Below, one piece after another: positions 35,024-44,934 of a DNA stretch of 64,000 nt. A model generated the notes under the pieces. That model had not been told where the DNA came from and ran no database searches. It saw only the letters and a program-made list of their open reading frames with translations. The stretch's first letter is position 1. Every line of letters begins with the position of its first letter. A program made the translations under genes and the position numbers. This DNA is from Geitlerinema sp. BBD 1991-9 (lineage in GTDB: Bacteria; Cyanobacteriota; Cyanobacteriia; Cyanobacteriales; Geitlerinemataceae): the NCBI GenBank assembly GCA_001657325.1, contig LWRO01000003.1:62001-126000 (forward strand), in the 5' to 3' direction.

Positions 35024-36538
35024 GTGATAGAAGCTGAAGTTCATAGTTCTCTGCGTGGTTTTTTGCGAACGTCTGGAGACGATCGATGGCCGCATCACTT
35101 GACGATGGCGCGGTTAGTAGCACGGGCGTTACGCTTGGGACGAGACGCACTGATTCAAACGGGGGTGTTTCCAGCTTCTGAGGAACGCTACGCTTTGAGT
35201 TATTTGATGCCTGTGTTGCTGTGGTCGGGAGGCGCGATTGCTGTGGCTTCGGACTCGGTGCGCAAGCGATTGCTGTCGGTGGAAATTCCGCAGTTGCAAG
35301 CTTGGCTCGGTTCTGAAAAACCCGCGATCGAGGGAGATCGATGGCCGGGTGAGGGGTTTAACGGGTTACTGCTGACTTCGCCGCAAGCTTGGTTAGACGA
35401 TCGCTTGGGTGGGGTCGAGCGCTTTCCGTTGGATATTCCCACGATCGTAGACGAAGCTGACGACTGGGAACGGTGGGCGCGTGAATATCTGACGGTTTGC
35501 GTGCGCCCTCGGGATTGGACGGCTTGGATGGCGGCGGATGTGGGTTTTGCCAACACGATTCGAGCCGTTCGGGTTCAGTTAACGAAATCGATTTTCGATC
35601 GACCTGAAAATCCTTATGGTGGAAGTTTGCTCGATGCGGACGAACGGGGTTGGCTGCGGGAAATTGCAACGGACGGGGAAAATGTCCCACCTGTGTGGCG
35701 GAGGTTTTGGCAGCAACTTCGATCGAAACAGTGTTTTGTCTGGGCGGCGATCGATCGAACCAACGGCACGTTTTCGTTATATTGCAGTCCGGCTGAGGTG
35801 GCTGACGCTCTCAGTTTGGCCTGGAAGCAACAACCGACGGCCATTGTCGGGGGTGCGTTGGGGGTCGATCGAGACGCTCTCGCTTATCGCCAGCGCCTGG
35901 GACTCGGCGATCTGACTTGCGTGAAATTCACCCCAGACCGACAATATTCGTTCGTTCATTTATATGCTCCTGATGGACTGCCTTTTCCCAATACCCCTCA
36001 GTTTCGAGATGCACTCCTCGAAGAACTGCATACTCTCATTCGCATCAGCAGTACGTCGGGGGACGTTTCGGACGACGACCTCATCGCGATCTTAATTGGT
36101 GACGTTCCCTTGAGATCGATCGTGGGAGCCACTCTCGCCGCCGAGTTTGGGTCTCGGGTTCGCGTCGATGCCCCTCCCAACCAGCCTCGGGGTATTCTCG
36201 TCGTTGGCTGGGAATTTTGGCGCGATCGACAAGGGGAATTTCCACCGCCAAAACTCCTCGTCATTGCGACTTTACCGTTTCCGTCTCTCGAAGATCCTCT
36301 CGTTGCCGGACGGGTCGCTTATTACAAACAACTTCGCAAAGATTGGTTTCGTCTGTATCTTTTACCGACGGCTTTAAGCGAACTCCAGCGCTCGATCGCC
36401 TCTGTTCGCAACGGTCGAGGGGTCGTAGCGCTTCTCGACGTGCGTGCGATCTACCGCAGTTATGGCGAACAAATTTTCTCGGCTTTAAGCCCTTACGCCC
36501 GTGTGAGTTCCCCGGAGGCAGGGCTGTTTGAAACGTGA
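35024..36538 (+). CDS. DinG-related helicase-like protein, degenerate
   Basis: A 504-aa protein starting at GTG 35024. It recalls a cyanobacterial family annotated as ATP-dependent DNA helicase of the DinG/XPD group. It has an N-terminal LTMARLVARALRLGRDALIQ (motif I-like but lacking a clear GKT), TIVDEADDWERW (DEAD/DEAH-like), SLYCSPAEVADAL, a GALGVDRDALAYRQRLGLGD block, and a C-terminal PPKLLVIATLPFPSLEDP (the motif V/VI region). The weak Walker A suggests loss of ATPase activity. Purine repeats flank it on both sides. Confidence 0.7.
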   Translation: MIEAEVHSSLRGFLRTSGDDRWPHHLTMARLVARALRLGRDALIQTGVFPASEERYALSYLMPVLLWSGGAIAVASDSVRKRLLSVEIPQLQAWLGSEKPAIEGDRWPGEGFNGLLLTSPQAWLDDRLGGVERFPLDIPTIVDEADDWERWAREYLTVCVRPRDWTAWMAADVGFANTIRAVRVQLTKSIFDRPENPYGGSLLDADERGWLREIATDGENVPPVWRRFWQQLRSKQCFVWAAIDRTNGTFSLYCSPAEVADALSLAWKQQPTAIVGGALGVDRDALAYRQRLGLGDLTCVKFTPDRQYSFVHLYAPDGLPFPNTPQFRDALLEELHTLIRISSTSGDVSDDDLIAILIGDVPLRSIVGATLAAEFGSRVRVDAPPNQPRGILVVGWEFWRDRQGEFPPPKLLVIATLPFPSLEDPLVAGRVAYYKQLRKDWFRLYLLPTALSELQRSIASVRNGRGVVALLDVRAIYRSYGEQIFSALSPYARVSSPEAGLFET

Positions 36539-36635
36539 TGGGGAGATGACGTGACGAGGGGGTGAAGAGGAAAAGTGAAAACGGTTTTCACTCTTCCTTT
36601 TCACTTTTCCTCTTCACTCTTCACTGTAAACATCT
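36539..36635. repeat. Purine-rich repeat with 16-bp perfect hairpin
   Basis: After the helicase-like stop: GGGGAGATGACGTGACGAGGGGG, then AGAGGAAAAGTGAAAA (36566-36581) with its exact complement at 36598-36613. An inner GTGAAAAC/GTTTTCAC pairing is also possible. It lies between convergent genes and may terminate either one. Confidence 0.7.
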
Positions 36636-36650
36636 CCCCATCTTTATCTC

Positions 36651-37373
36651 TTAGCTAGCCGTCACGGGCTGTTCTTCGGTAGAACCACGCGTGCGGCGAC
36701 GGGTTAGACTGTTAAACAACAGTTGACCGATGGCTTTGATCAAGCTACCCTCGAGTTCTTGGAACATCGCCATGTTCAAACCGAAAGCATCGTTGGCTTC
36801 ATCTACAATTCGATCGGCTGTTGCCTCATCGATGGGCAAATTATCCATGGCTTGACGGTACTCGTTCTTAAACGCTTTCTCGTCGGGAATATCTTGGAAA
36901 TCGTAGAACGCCGTTCCTGCAACATCTGACAATCCCATCGCTTGCTGGGCGATTTTTTTGAGGACTTGACCGCCCGAAAGATCTCCCAAATAGCGAGTGT
37001 AGCAGTGTGCTAATAACAGTTCGGGGTCTTCGTTCGAGACTTGACGGATTCGATCGACATAGACTTGTCCTGCTTCCGACGGTCCGACTTCTTCGCGCCA
37101 GTTCGCCCCGAAGTAATAGCTTAAATCTTGCTCCAAGCTAACTTTCCGGTTCAGTTGCGGGTAATACACGTTCGACAGAATTGGATGATTGCGATGGCGT
37201 TCCATCTCTTCTTCCATGGCTGAATAGACGAAGTAGAAATTGGCCACCAGCTTCCGATAAGAGGTCTTTTCAACTGTTCCTTTCAAGAAACACTTGATAA
37301 AGCCAACATTTTCAGCCATCGTGTGGGATTTTTTCGTCCCTTCTCGGAGTTTGGTTGCGAGGTTACTACTCAT
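36651..37373 (-). CDS. ho1: Heme oxygenase (biliverdin-producing, ferredoxin-dependent)
   Basis: A 240-aa heme oxygenase opening heme to biliverdin IX-alpha, the first step to phycobilin pigments. The proximal His17 lies in EGTKKSHTMAENVGF. The distal helix is YTRYLGDLSGGQVLKKIA. Family blocks FYFVYSAMEEEMERH and DLSYYFGANWRE are intact. The C-terminal 20 residues are variable. Its promoter region (37374-37500) is AT-rich. It is convergent with the helicase-like gene. No pcyA or bilin lyase is nearby. Confidence 0.97.
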   Translation of the reverse strand: MSSNLATKLREGTKKSHTMAENVGFIKCFLKGTVEKTSYRKLVANFYFVYSAMEEEMERHRNHPILSNVYYPQLNRKVSLEQDLSYYFGANWREEVGPSEAGQVYVDRIRQVSNEDPELLLAHCYTRYLGDLSGGQVLKKIAQQAMGLSDVAGTAFYDFQDIPDEKAFKNEYRQAMDNLPIDEATADRIVDEANDAFGLNMAMFQELEGSLIKAIGQLLFNSLTRRRTRGSTEEQPVTAS

Positions 37374-37901
37374 ACTAAAGAAAAGATTCCTATAAATTTA
37401 CACGTCGGCGTTTCGAGCTTTACCCACCATGCAAGGAGAAGCGCCTAATTTGTTACCTTAAACTGATTTGCTGAGAATTGTTGTTAAGAATTTTTAACGC
37501 ATCGTAACAAAAATTATATTAAGGCGATAAAAATAATATAGCTATGTAACAAATAAGCAATACGAAGAAGGCATTTAGCACATCTCTGATACCGATAAAG
37601 CTCGAGGGTTATCATTCTTCAACATTTCAGTTTGAGTTGCGCTAAAACTGTGACTGATATAAAATCCGCCATACGAAAAGGTGTTTTTGTCCGTTCGCCT
37701 GAAACCCCGTAGAGTCCTTGTATACTAAGACTCTACGAGAGCAATTTTATTCGGTGATTTGAGAAGTGGATTTTGTGTGAGAGGAGAACCCGGATAGTTT
37801 AAGCCAAAGGGGTACTGACTTAAGGAAATCGAGACGTTAGAGAATTGTAGAGACGACTGTTCGATCGATGATATTCGTTTTCCCCGCTCTTACCATATTA
37901 T
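37374..37901. other. Intergenic region between heme oxygenase and the large two-gene operon
   Basis: 528 bp, AT-rich near the heme oxygenase start (its promoter). A 9-bp stem CGTAGAGTC / GACTCTACG with a 12-nt loop lies at 37708-37737. It could be the 3'-end structure of the large operon, although no clean T-run follows. No gene was recognised. Confidence 0.5.
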
Positions 37902-40900
37902 TTATTGATCGTCAACCCCTAAAATCAAATTGAGGATATTGAGTTCGCTGGAAGTGAGGAGATAGCGATCGCTGAAGGATTTCGATCGAGTCTGTGGGAG
38001 GCTGTAACTGCGGAAAACGACAAAGGGGAAATCGCGGTATCGATCGCCAATGGGTAAAATCTGCTCTGAGGGATATAGTTGACGGATGTAGCTATTTAAG
38101 AGATCGCGAAATTTTTCTTTTTCAGGTTCGGGTTCGCCAGATTGAAAATAATCGTGGATGATATCTCCGACGAGGAACGGAAATAGTGGAATCGCATAAT
38201 ATCGATCGCTCCATTGACTCTCTTGCTGGAGTTTCTGGCTGTACTCGTAGGGTTTTCGGAGTTCCTCAATCAGATCGATACCGCGTTTGATTAAAGACTT
38301 GAGATTGGGGGAATATTCTGGACTTTCTCGAATGGCGATCGCTTTCTTCAATATCTCCCGATTCGCATAACTATTAATTTCTGCTAAGCGCATTTTATAG
38401 GTTTCTGCTAAAGTCGTTTGGCTGATGGGAACCAGTAACAGACTTCCGCAAACATAACCCAATTCTACCTTGGGAATATCCAATAATCGATCCAAGCGAT
38501 CGCAGCGCTCTGCAAAGGATCGATCGAACTCTTTTTGTAACTCCAAATAGGATTTTTCGAGAGATTGCTGAGAAGAATCTTCAGAAAAATTCCGGTGACG
38601 ACTCTGGCCGTTCTGAGACCTCAATAAAAACTCTCCTCGACTAAGAAGATCTCGAAAACACTTCGCTAAAGCCTTCGCCGTTGTATTTTGATGATTTCGC
38701 CTCGCTTCTGACTCCAAGTTTTGAATCAGCGCCGCCAATTGACCCGTTAAATTTTGACCCGAGGACGAAACAAATTTCCCGCCAATAGGAATCATCCTGA
38801 AATGATGATGTCCGATCTGTCCGTATCCCCGAATCCGTGTCATTATCGCAGTTTTAAGAATTACCAACAGATTCAGTAAACTGAGGAGACTTTCTTGAAT
38901 TGAGAATTGAAGGCTTTCATCGTCTTCATAATAAACAGCTCGATCGCACAAATAAAATGTTAATGCTTTTTCGGAAGAATCTAACGTTTTCTGTTCGCCA
39001 TTTTCCCAAAACTGTCCCCGACCACGATAAATTACTTGGATGATTTCCATTAAATTGGCTTCGACCTGAAATTGGGGGACTTCCACTAAAATATGTTGCG
39101 ACTTTGGAAACGATAATCCCCGACTCGCCGAAGAAGTCATAAACACGACTTTGACTCGATTCCGATAATCTTGGATTTTCTGTCTCTCTTCATCTGAAAG
39201 ATCGGCGTGGACTTCCAAATAGTCTTCTTGCTTGACAAACTTCTCTCGACTTTGAATAGCTTCAATCAATTCCTGCAATCGCCGCTTGTTTTGGATATAA
39301 ACCAAAATCTGTCCGCTATCGGGATTGTGAAGTAATCGAGTGAGATCCGCTAAAATATATTGCTGAACGACTTTGGGAAGTTTGTCTTTTTTTTCTGCTA
39401 ACCGTTCTTGATTGTATCGAATGGATTCGACAAAAGGTTTATAGGTAATAGCGAGACATTTTGCAGGATAAGAGTTGACATTGATGGCGATCGCTTTCAA
39501 CCCCTTAAATTTCAAGAGTTGGCGAGATATCTTCAAATTCGATTGGATTTCCTGAACTCGACGCACGAAAATTTTATCGGGTTCTGGCGATCGATCGCTG
39601 AGATGCTGCTGAATGACTTTCCCATCGACAATCGAAGCATCTGCAACCACAACTTTGAGATTAAACCCCGATTCTGGATTTGCTAGTTCATATTTATCGA
39701 TAATTTCCTTAATTCCGTGAAGAAATTCAACGCCACTATTATCGCCAGTAATTTCGTCGATCGTAATAATAATATGTTTGATACGGCTAGACAGTTCTCG
39801 CATTCGAGGAAAGCTGACTCTTCTATATCTCTCGTTATAAAATCCTTTGAAAATTGTCTCAAAGTGGTCTAGGGTATTTCGACTCGATCGAGTGATTCTC
39901 AGCGATTGAATACAAGCTGTTGCGACAATTGCATTAGAAATGGGTTCGTTGATGGCGTTGTATATAGCTTCGCAGAGAGTTGACAAAACACCGGGTTTGC
40001 GATGGGGAGAATCTTTGAATGTGCGATCGGTCACTCGTTCGATCGATCGATAAGAAAACGAGCGAGATGGTAAGGGATTGTCGAAGGGGATAAACCGAAT
40101 CCTGCGACGGGAAAAGTCACCGCGATGTTTTCTCGAAATATACTTCACCACTCTCTGAGCGTTGTACTCGTCCAGAAAATTAGAATCAGTCGTCATACAA
40201 AACAGTCGATCGTCACAGAGTTCTCCAGTTTGCGAATCCTCAAACTTCTTGAGAATGTCTAAATTTACTTGCTTGCGCGGACTGACATAGAAAAAGAGAA
40301 ATCCTTCATCGATTTTTGATTTCAAAAACTCCACAATCGCAGTAGTTTTCCCAATTCCCGGATTTCCCGTCAGAAATAGCAACGTCTTGTCCGAATTGAG
40401 TTCGTCTTTCACCGCTTCCGCATGAGGCGATCGCAAATCTTGGGTAGACTGAAAATTTTCAATCACTTCCTGGTGAGGTGGAATGATATTGATTTGATTT
40501 GGCTGAATGTTCGCTAAATTTTTGAGAAATGTTTTTCCATCCTGAAAGCTTTTAGCGACATTGCGTTGAATGAGTTTCAAAACCTCTTGTCTCGCAGTGA
40601 AAATTTCGATATCCCGAGGTTCTTGGGAATAAATATCGCGACAGGTTTTCAGAAATTCGAGATGCTTAGCATGTTGAGACTGCAGAGACATGATGCTGAG
40701 CGATCGATCGGTATACCCCACCGCATTAATTAGGATATTTTTATTCTCGATCGCTATCCCATCAACTTTTTCGTGTTGTTTTAAAAATTGATAAAAACTA
40801 TACGCATATCCCGCTGCTTGGATAAATTTTGAACTTTCTTTATCTGCTCGTTTAAAGGCTGTTAGGTGTCGCTTCAAGTTCCTGGAAAACTCAAACTCGA

Positions 40901-41585
40901 GATCCACGTCACTTCCGGTATCGAGTCGCAATTTTGCAAACACGCTTTTGGATTTGAGATAACCAATCTCCTGTCGCAGAAGACGACGGTGATCGTCCAG
41001 GGTTTTATCCTTCAGATTCGGTAAACTTTCAATTTGTCTGACGGAAAATACCGATAAATCGATCGCCAAAATTCTCAATTGACGTCGGTGTTTTAGCAAC
41101 ATCAACGTATCGGCTTTCAAGAATTCCCCTTTTCGGGTATATCTTCGCTTAGAATCATTTAGATTAACCGTAAAATCTTCTCCCAACTGAGACAGCCACT
41201 CTTTAATTTCTTGTCGATCGTTTTTGGGATACGATCCAATACTATTGTCTCTTGCAAAACTACATTGGTAGTAAAGAATTTCTGGATTCTGTTGTGACTC
41301 TAAGGATTGCAGATATTCACGAAAAAAGTTTAAGCCAGACAACCAGGCTTTCTGAATCAAAAACAATCCCCAGGTTTTCAGTTTTTCAATCGCTTCCGGA
41401 TCGACAATTCCAGTTTTACTACAGATGTTTTTTAGAATTTCAGAAAATTCCAAGTTCTGTAAATCTTTTCGATAGATATTACCAAAGCGATGGGAAATTC
41501 CTTGTTGTTCGATCGATGCTAAGACACCAATATTAAACCCAACTTCAAACAGTCTTCCTAAGCTGTCTCCAACTTTTTCAACCAT
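37902..41585 (-). CDS. SF2-type helicase/P-loop NTPase, second gene of an unrecognised two-gene system
   Basis: A 1227-aa protein. The N-terminal 380 residues are of unknown type. Walker A LTGNPGIGKTTAIVEF is at about 404-419 and Walker B-like IIITIDEITGDNSG at about 603-616. A helicase C-terminal lobe follows: GQILVYIQNKRRLQELIEAI (motif IV), VVFMTSSASRGLSF (motif V, about 815-828) and EIIQVIYRGRGQFW (motif VI, about 847-860). About 350 residues of unknown C-terminal sequence remain. The unusual spacing between lobes excludes the common helicase families I know. Only 1 nt separates it from the upstream gene's stop, implying coupled translation. It is AT-rich compared with its neighbours. Confidence 0.85.
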   Translation of the reverse strand: MVEKVGDSLGRLFEVGFNIGVLASIEQQGISHRFGNIYRKDLQNLEFSEILKNICSKTGIVDPEAIEKLKTWGLFLIQKAWLSGLNFFREYLQSLESQQNPEILYYQCSFARDNSIGSYPKNDRQEIKEWLSQLGEDFTVNLNDSKRRYTRKGEFLKADTLMLLKHRRQLRILAIDLSVFSVRQIESLPNLKDKTLDDHRRLLRQEIGYLKSKSVFAKLRLDTGSDVDLEFEFSRNLKRHLTAFKRADKESSKFIQAAGYAYSFYQFLKQHEKVDGIAIENKNILINAVGYTDRSLSIMSLQSQHAKHLEFLKTCRDIYSQEPRDIEIFTARQEVLKLIQRNVAKSFQDGKTFLKNLANIQPNQINIIPPHQEVIENFQSTQDLRSPHAEAVKDELNSDKTLLFLTGNPGIGKTTAIVEFLKSKIDEGFLFFYVSPRKQVNLDILKKFEDSQTGELCDDRLFCMTTDSNFLDEYNAQRVVKYISRKHRGDFSRRRIRFIPFDNPLPSRSFSYRSIERVTDRTFKDSPHRKPGVLSTLCEAIYNAINEPISNAIVATACIQSLRITRSSRNTLDHFETIFKGFYNERYRRVSFPRMRELSSRIKHIIITIDEITGDNSGVEFLHGIKEIIDKYELANPESGFNLKVVVADASIVDGKVIQQHLSDRSPEPDKIFVRRVQEIQSNLKISRQLLKFKGLKAIAINVNSYPAKCLAITYKPFVESIRYNQERLAEKKDKLPKVVQQYILADLTRLLHNPDSGQILVYIQNKRRLQELIEAIQSREKFVKQEDYLEVHADLSDEERQKIQDYRNRVKVVFMTSSASRGLSFPKSQHILVEVPQFQVEANLMEIIQVIYRGRGQFWENGEQKTLDSSEKALTFYLCDRAVYYEDDESLQFSIQESLLSLLNLLVILKTAIMTRIRGYGQIGHHHFRMIPIGGKFVSSSGQNLTGQLAALIQNLESEARRNHQNTTAKALAKCFRDLLSRGEFLLRSQNGQSRHRNFSEDSSQQSLEKSYLELQKEFDRSFAERCDRLDRLLDIPKVELGYVCGSLLLVPISQTTLAETYKMRLAEINSYANREILKKAIAIRESPEYSPNLKSLIKRGIDLIEELRKPYEYSQKLQQESQWSDRYYAIPLFPFLVGDIIHDYFQSGEPEPEKEKFRDLLNSYIRQLYPSEQILPIGDRYRDFPFVVFRSYSLPQTRSKSFSDRYLLTSSELNILNLILGVDDQ

Positions 41586-41586
41586 T

Positions 41587-44500
41587 CTACGATTTCTCTA
41601 CTTCTCGGTTCGCTGGGGGATATAAAATAGCATTCACCTCTGTCAAAAAGGCGAGATTGTTAAAATACGTTCGTCCATCCATGTGATAGAATAAGGAGTT
41701 TTTTCGCAAAGATTCATCGCCGATAATCCGTTCGTAAGGATCGAGTTTGAGTTGTGTGTTGCGCTGGCTGCGTTCTAACCTAAAAAAGTGAAAGAGAGTC
41801 AAATATCGGAGAATATCTTGTTTCAGGGAACTTTCATAAATGAGTCCCTGTCTCAAGTCGCGATCGTCGAGAACACTGGGATAGATATTTAACAGTGTCG
41901 AGTAAGACATGACGCCATTGTAGAATCGCTCGTCAGGATTTCCCACGTTAATTCCATTAAACAGGTTAAAAAAGACCACCACCTGCTGACTGGGATCTTT
42001 GACGAGATTCAGCAAGTTACTCGTATCCTGAAGGGAATAGGATGTCGAGTTTAACTTCTGAGATTTTCGGACGTAATATTTATTGAAGAAAGCAGGATAA
42101 ATCTGAACGTCCTCTAAGCCAGTGACGATCGATCGAATCAGAGTTGGCGATATGAAGTAAAATTGATGTTCGTCCTGAACGTTCGTTAGGTTGAGATTGC
42201 TCGTATAGGGAGCTTGTGCGATATATAAAAAGTGACGATAACCAAGTTTATAAAGACGATGAACAATGTCGCTTAAAATCGAAGGTTCCTGATATAAGTC
42301 TCGATTTAGATAGTTTTGAGAAAAAGTTTTTAGCAGTTGAATTCTCGTTTTTCCCGCTTGGTTCGTGATTCCGATCGCTTCTCCAAATAATGTAGAGATT
42401 CCCTGGTGGCGATCGCGATTTCTTCGCAAGCCATCACTTTCGAGACTCGACACCAAAATTAACGCCAACTTTTCCAACGGAGGCGATTCATCTTTCCGAT
42501 GTGAAGATTGGTGAAATGTAAAGGTTTTTGGTAGCACCGAGTACAGTGAACTCAACGCATTTGCGATTTTATAGGAATCCCGTTTTTTTATCCGAATTCC
42601 TTGAGAGTTTGCAAGATATCGTTCGTTCAGTAAATGAGCTGTCACTTTGGATAAATCCGCCATGAACTCTTCTGACAAAGACGGATTTTTGGAATCCCCT
42701 TCATGGAATCGCAAAAGTGGCAAAAATATATCTTTTTGATAATTTTGATGTTCTGCTAATCGTTCTAAAATAACTTGCAACGTTATATAAACTAACAAAG
42801 ACATCGTAAATCGATAGATAAATCCCTGACTCGGGTTGCATCGATCGCGGTCTAAATGACGGTCATTATAAGAAAAGACAATAATCTTTTTTCCTTTTAA
42901 ATCTCCTTTAGTTATTTTTTGTGTCAAATCACTTTCAGGAATAATGAGAATAGGAACCTGAAAGATATTATTAATGCCATCGTACTCAATATCGAACGTC
43001 TCTTGTTGGTAAGTTTGATAATAGCGAATATCTTCAAATTCGATTGTAGCGGGAAGCTGACAAAATGTTATATCTGGCGGATGAGCCTCTTTGACGTTAA
43101 TATAGCGAAGACACTTTTTCGGATTCGATCCCACTACATCTTCAAAAATACGACCCTGAATTAGAGCCTCACGATTTCCTTCTAAAACGCCACAATAGAC
43201 TCCAAGCTCACAGTGAAAAGATTTGGGGTCTAAAACCCCCTGTTGCTTGATGAATTTTTGAAGTAGTGTTTTGAGTCTTTTGATTTTTACTTTTACATTA
43301 TATTGCTTGAATCCGCGAATCAAGCCTCTGAGTATTTGTTTCTTTTTTTCTTCGTCATTTCCTTGAAAAACCTTCAGAATTTTGTTTTCAAAGTTTTGAC
43401 AGACACCGTAATCGAGTTCTGATTCAATGTTGTAATTCACATCTTCTGGATTGCTGTTCGTTGCAAATGCAAAGTAGTACAGCAGCAACAGCCTCAAAAT
43501 TTTTCGGGAAACCGTTTCGCGATCGCTCTCTCGAATTTGCTCCTCCCAATTGCTCGGATCGAGAATATCCAGATAATAGTCAAAGACTTCCTTGCCGCCA
43601 CGAGCTTGAACTGGATTTCCAAACTTTAGTTTTACGCCAAAGGTGAAGGTTCGCTCTGTTCTATCTTCATTCGTGGTTTCTCCTAAGATGTCAGTAATAA
43701 TGGGAATAATGGGAAGTTCATCGAGGGACTCTGAGCGAGAGAACCAATCTCTATAATTGAGAATTTCTCCCTGATAGCTCACTTCGTAATCTCCATCAAA
43801 CTTGTTCGGATCGAGAATATATTCCTCGATCGATCTGAGTCGTCGAATCAAATCTTTTAAATAGACTATATCTGGAGATTTCGATTCTTGACGCTCCAGA
43901 TTTTCTTGTAAATATTCTAAATAGCAAATTTTGGCTTCTTTTTTTAGCTTTCCCAACGACTCTGTATCTACCACCCGCTGTAAACGGTAAAAATCAGAGT
44001 CTGGCTGTTTAATTAAGTCTGCTAAAGCTTCTCGAGCATCTTCGAGAACCTCTACATCTTCATTGGCTAACGTTCGATCGATATAATTTTCGAGTCCCTG
44101 CTGCATTTCCGCCTGAAACTGTTTGATGTGGCTGACGGAAATCGTCAATTTATGGAATTTGAGTAGAGCGTCACTTCCTACACCATTCGATCGAGTTTCT
44201 AAGCCAGAGGTGGGAACTGAGGATACAGTGGGAAAACCGTAGGTTAAGCTGAGATTACTCGAACTTCCTCGCTGCAACGGGTTGATAAAGTGACTGAGAT
44301 TGAAATCTACTCCATTCAGCCGACTCTGAAAGTGTAGAGCTAATCGATCTCGAATTTGTCGAATTAAATCGGGAAATTTTCCTGCAAAATCCGAGGTAAA
44401 ATTGAGAGTAGCAGAGCGAGCTTGGGGGGTGTTGAAAATCGGATCGTCGATCGAAGCTCTAGAAATGCCCCAAGCAATGTCATCTAATTTAATAATAATT

Positions 44501-44625
44501 CGATTGCCTTTAGGCTTAAATGGATTGAAGGGGTTCTGTCGATCGAGCTTTTTTGAGATTTTATCAATTAATTTCTGATAGTTGACAGGCTCCAGTTTGT
44601 TGCTTTCTAACTCTAAAACATTCAT
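41587..44625 (-). CDS. Large protein of unknown family, first gene of the helicase pair
   Basis: A 1012-aa soluble protein that I do not recognise. It starts at ATG 44625 and its stop is 1 nt before the helicase ATG. The N-terminal 120 residues (IIIKLDDIAWGISRAS) precede a coiled-coil-like region (about 165-290). The central part includes CELGVYCGVLEGNREALIQG and ILIIPESDLTQKI. The C-terminal 300 residues alternate hydrophobic strands and polar turns (LALILVSSLESDG, HFLYIAQAPYTSNL, VVVFFNLFNGI), which could be a nuclease-type alpha/beta fold. That is conjecture. The pairing with a helicase suggests a nucleic-acid-directed, probably defensive, function. Confidence 0.85.
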   Translation of the reverse strand: MNVLELESNKLEPVNYQKLIDKISKKLDRQNPFNPFKPKGNRIIIKLDDIAWGISRASIDDPIFNTPQARSATLNFTSDFAGKFPDLIRQIRDRLALHFQSRLNGVDFNLSHFINPLQRGSSSNLSLTYGFPTVSSVPTSGLETRSNGVGSDALLKFHKLTISVSHIKQFQAEMQQGLENYIDRTLANEDVEVLEDAREALADLIKQPDSDFYRLQRVVDTESLGKLKKEAKICYLEYLQENLERQESKSPDIVYLKDLIRRLRSIEEYILDPNKFDGDYEVSYQGEILNYRDWFSRSESLDELPIIPIITDILGETTNEDRTERTFTFGVKLKFGNPVQARGGKEVFDYYLDILDPSNWEEQIRESDRETVSRKILRLLLLYYFAFATNSNPEDVNYNIESELDYGVCQNFENKILKVFQGNDEEKKKQILRGLIRGFKQYNVKVKIKRLKTLLQKFIKQQGVLDPKSFHCELGVYCGVLEGNREALIQGRIFEDVVGSNPKKCLRYINVKEAHPPDITFCQLPATIEFEDIRYYQTYQQETFDIEYDGINNIFQVPILIIPESDLTQKITKGDLKGKKIIVFSYNDRHLDRDRCNPSQGFIYRFTMSLLVYITLQVILERLAEHQNYQKDIFLPLLRFHEGDSKNPSLSEEFMADLSKVTAHLLNERYLANSQGIRIKKRDSYKIANALSSLYSVLPKTFTFHQSSHRKDESPPLEKLALILVSSLESDGLRRNRDRHQGISTLFGEAIGITNQAGKTRIQLLKTFSQNYLNRDLYQEPSILSDIVHRLYKLGYRHFLYIAQAPYTSNLNLTNVQDEHQFYFISPTLIRSIVTGLEDVQIYPAFFNKYYVRKSQKLNSTSYSLQDTSNLLNLVKDPSQQVVVFFNLFNGINVGNPDERFYNGVMSYSTLLNIYPSVLDDRDLRQGLIYESSLKQDILRYLTLFHFFRLERSQRNTQLKLDPYERIIGDESLRKNSLFYHMDGRTYFNNLAFLTEVNAILYPPANREVEKS

Positions 44626-44900
44626 TTCTGACGATCTGTGTATTGGCTTAAGTGTTAATTAAAAATACAACTTGCTTGCTTCGATCGAAGTAATTTTTCC
44701 AGGGCTTCTGTATTGCAAAAAAGTTTTATGGAAACTTGTTCGATCGACACAGGTGTTTTAAATAAAAAAACGGCTTCTCAAAGAAACCAGTTTTTGAGGT
44801 ATTTTTTATTGAATTAAAAATTGCTATAACTTCTCTTGAGTCTACGTTAAACAATCGTTTTTATATATTTGCAGTTTCTTATATACTTGTCAAGTGAAAC

Positions 44901-44920
44901 GGGCGAGTAACGACCCGCCC
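44901..44920 (-). terminator. Probable terminator hairpin of dxs
   Basis: GGGCG-x-GT-AACG-AC-x-CGCCC lies 15 bp past the dxs stop. On the minus strand it is followed by only a short GTTT, so termination may be weak. The remainder of the 309-bp gap (44626-44900) is AT-rich and shows nothing else certain. Confidence 0.55.
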
Positions 44921-44934
44921 GACTTCATCAAACC

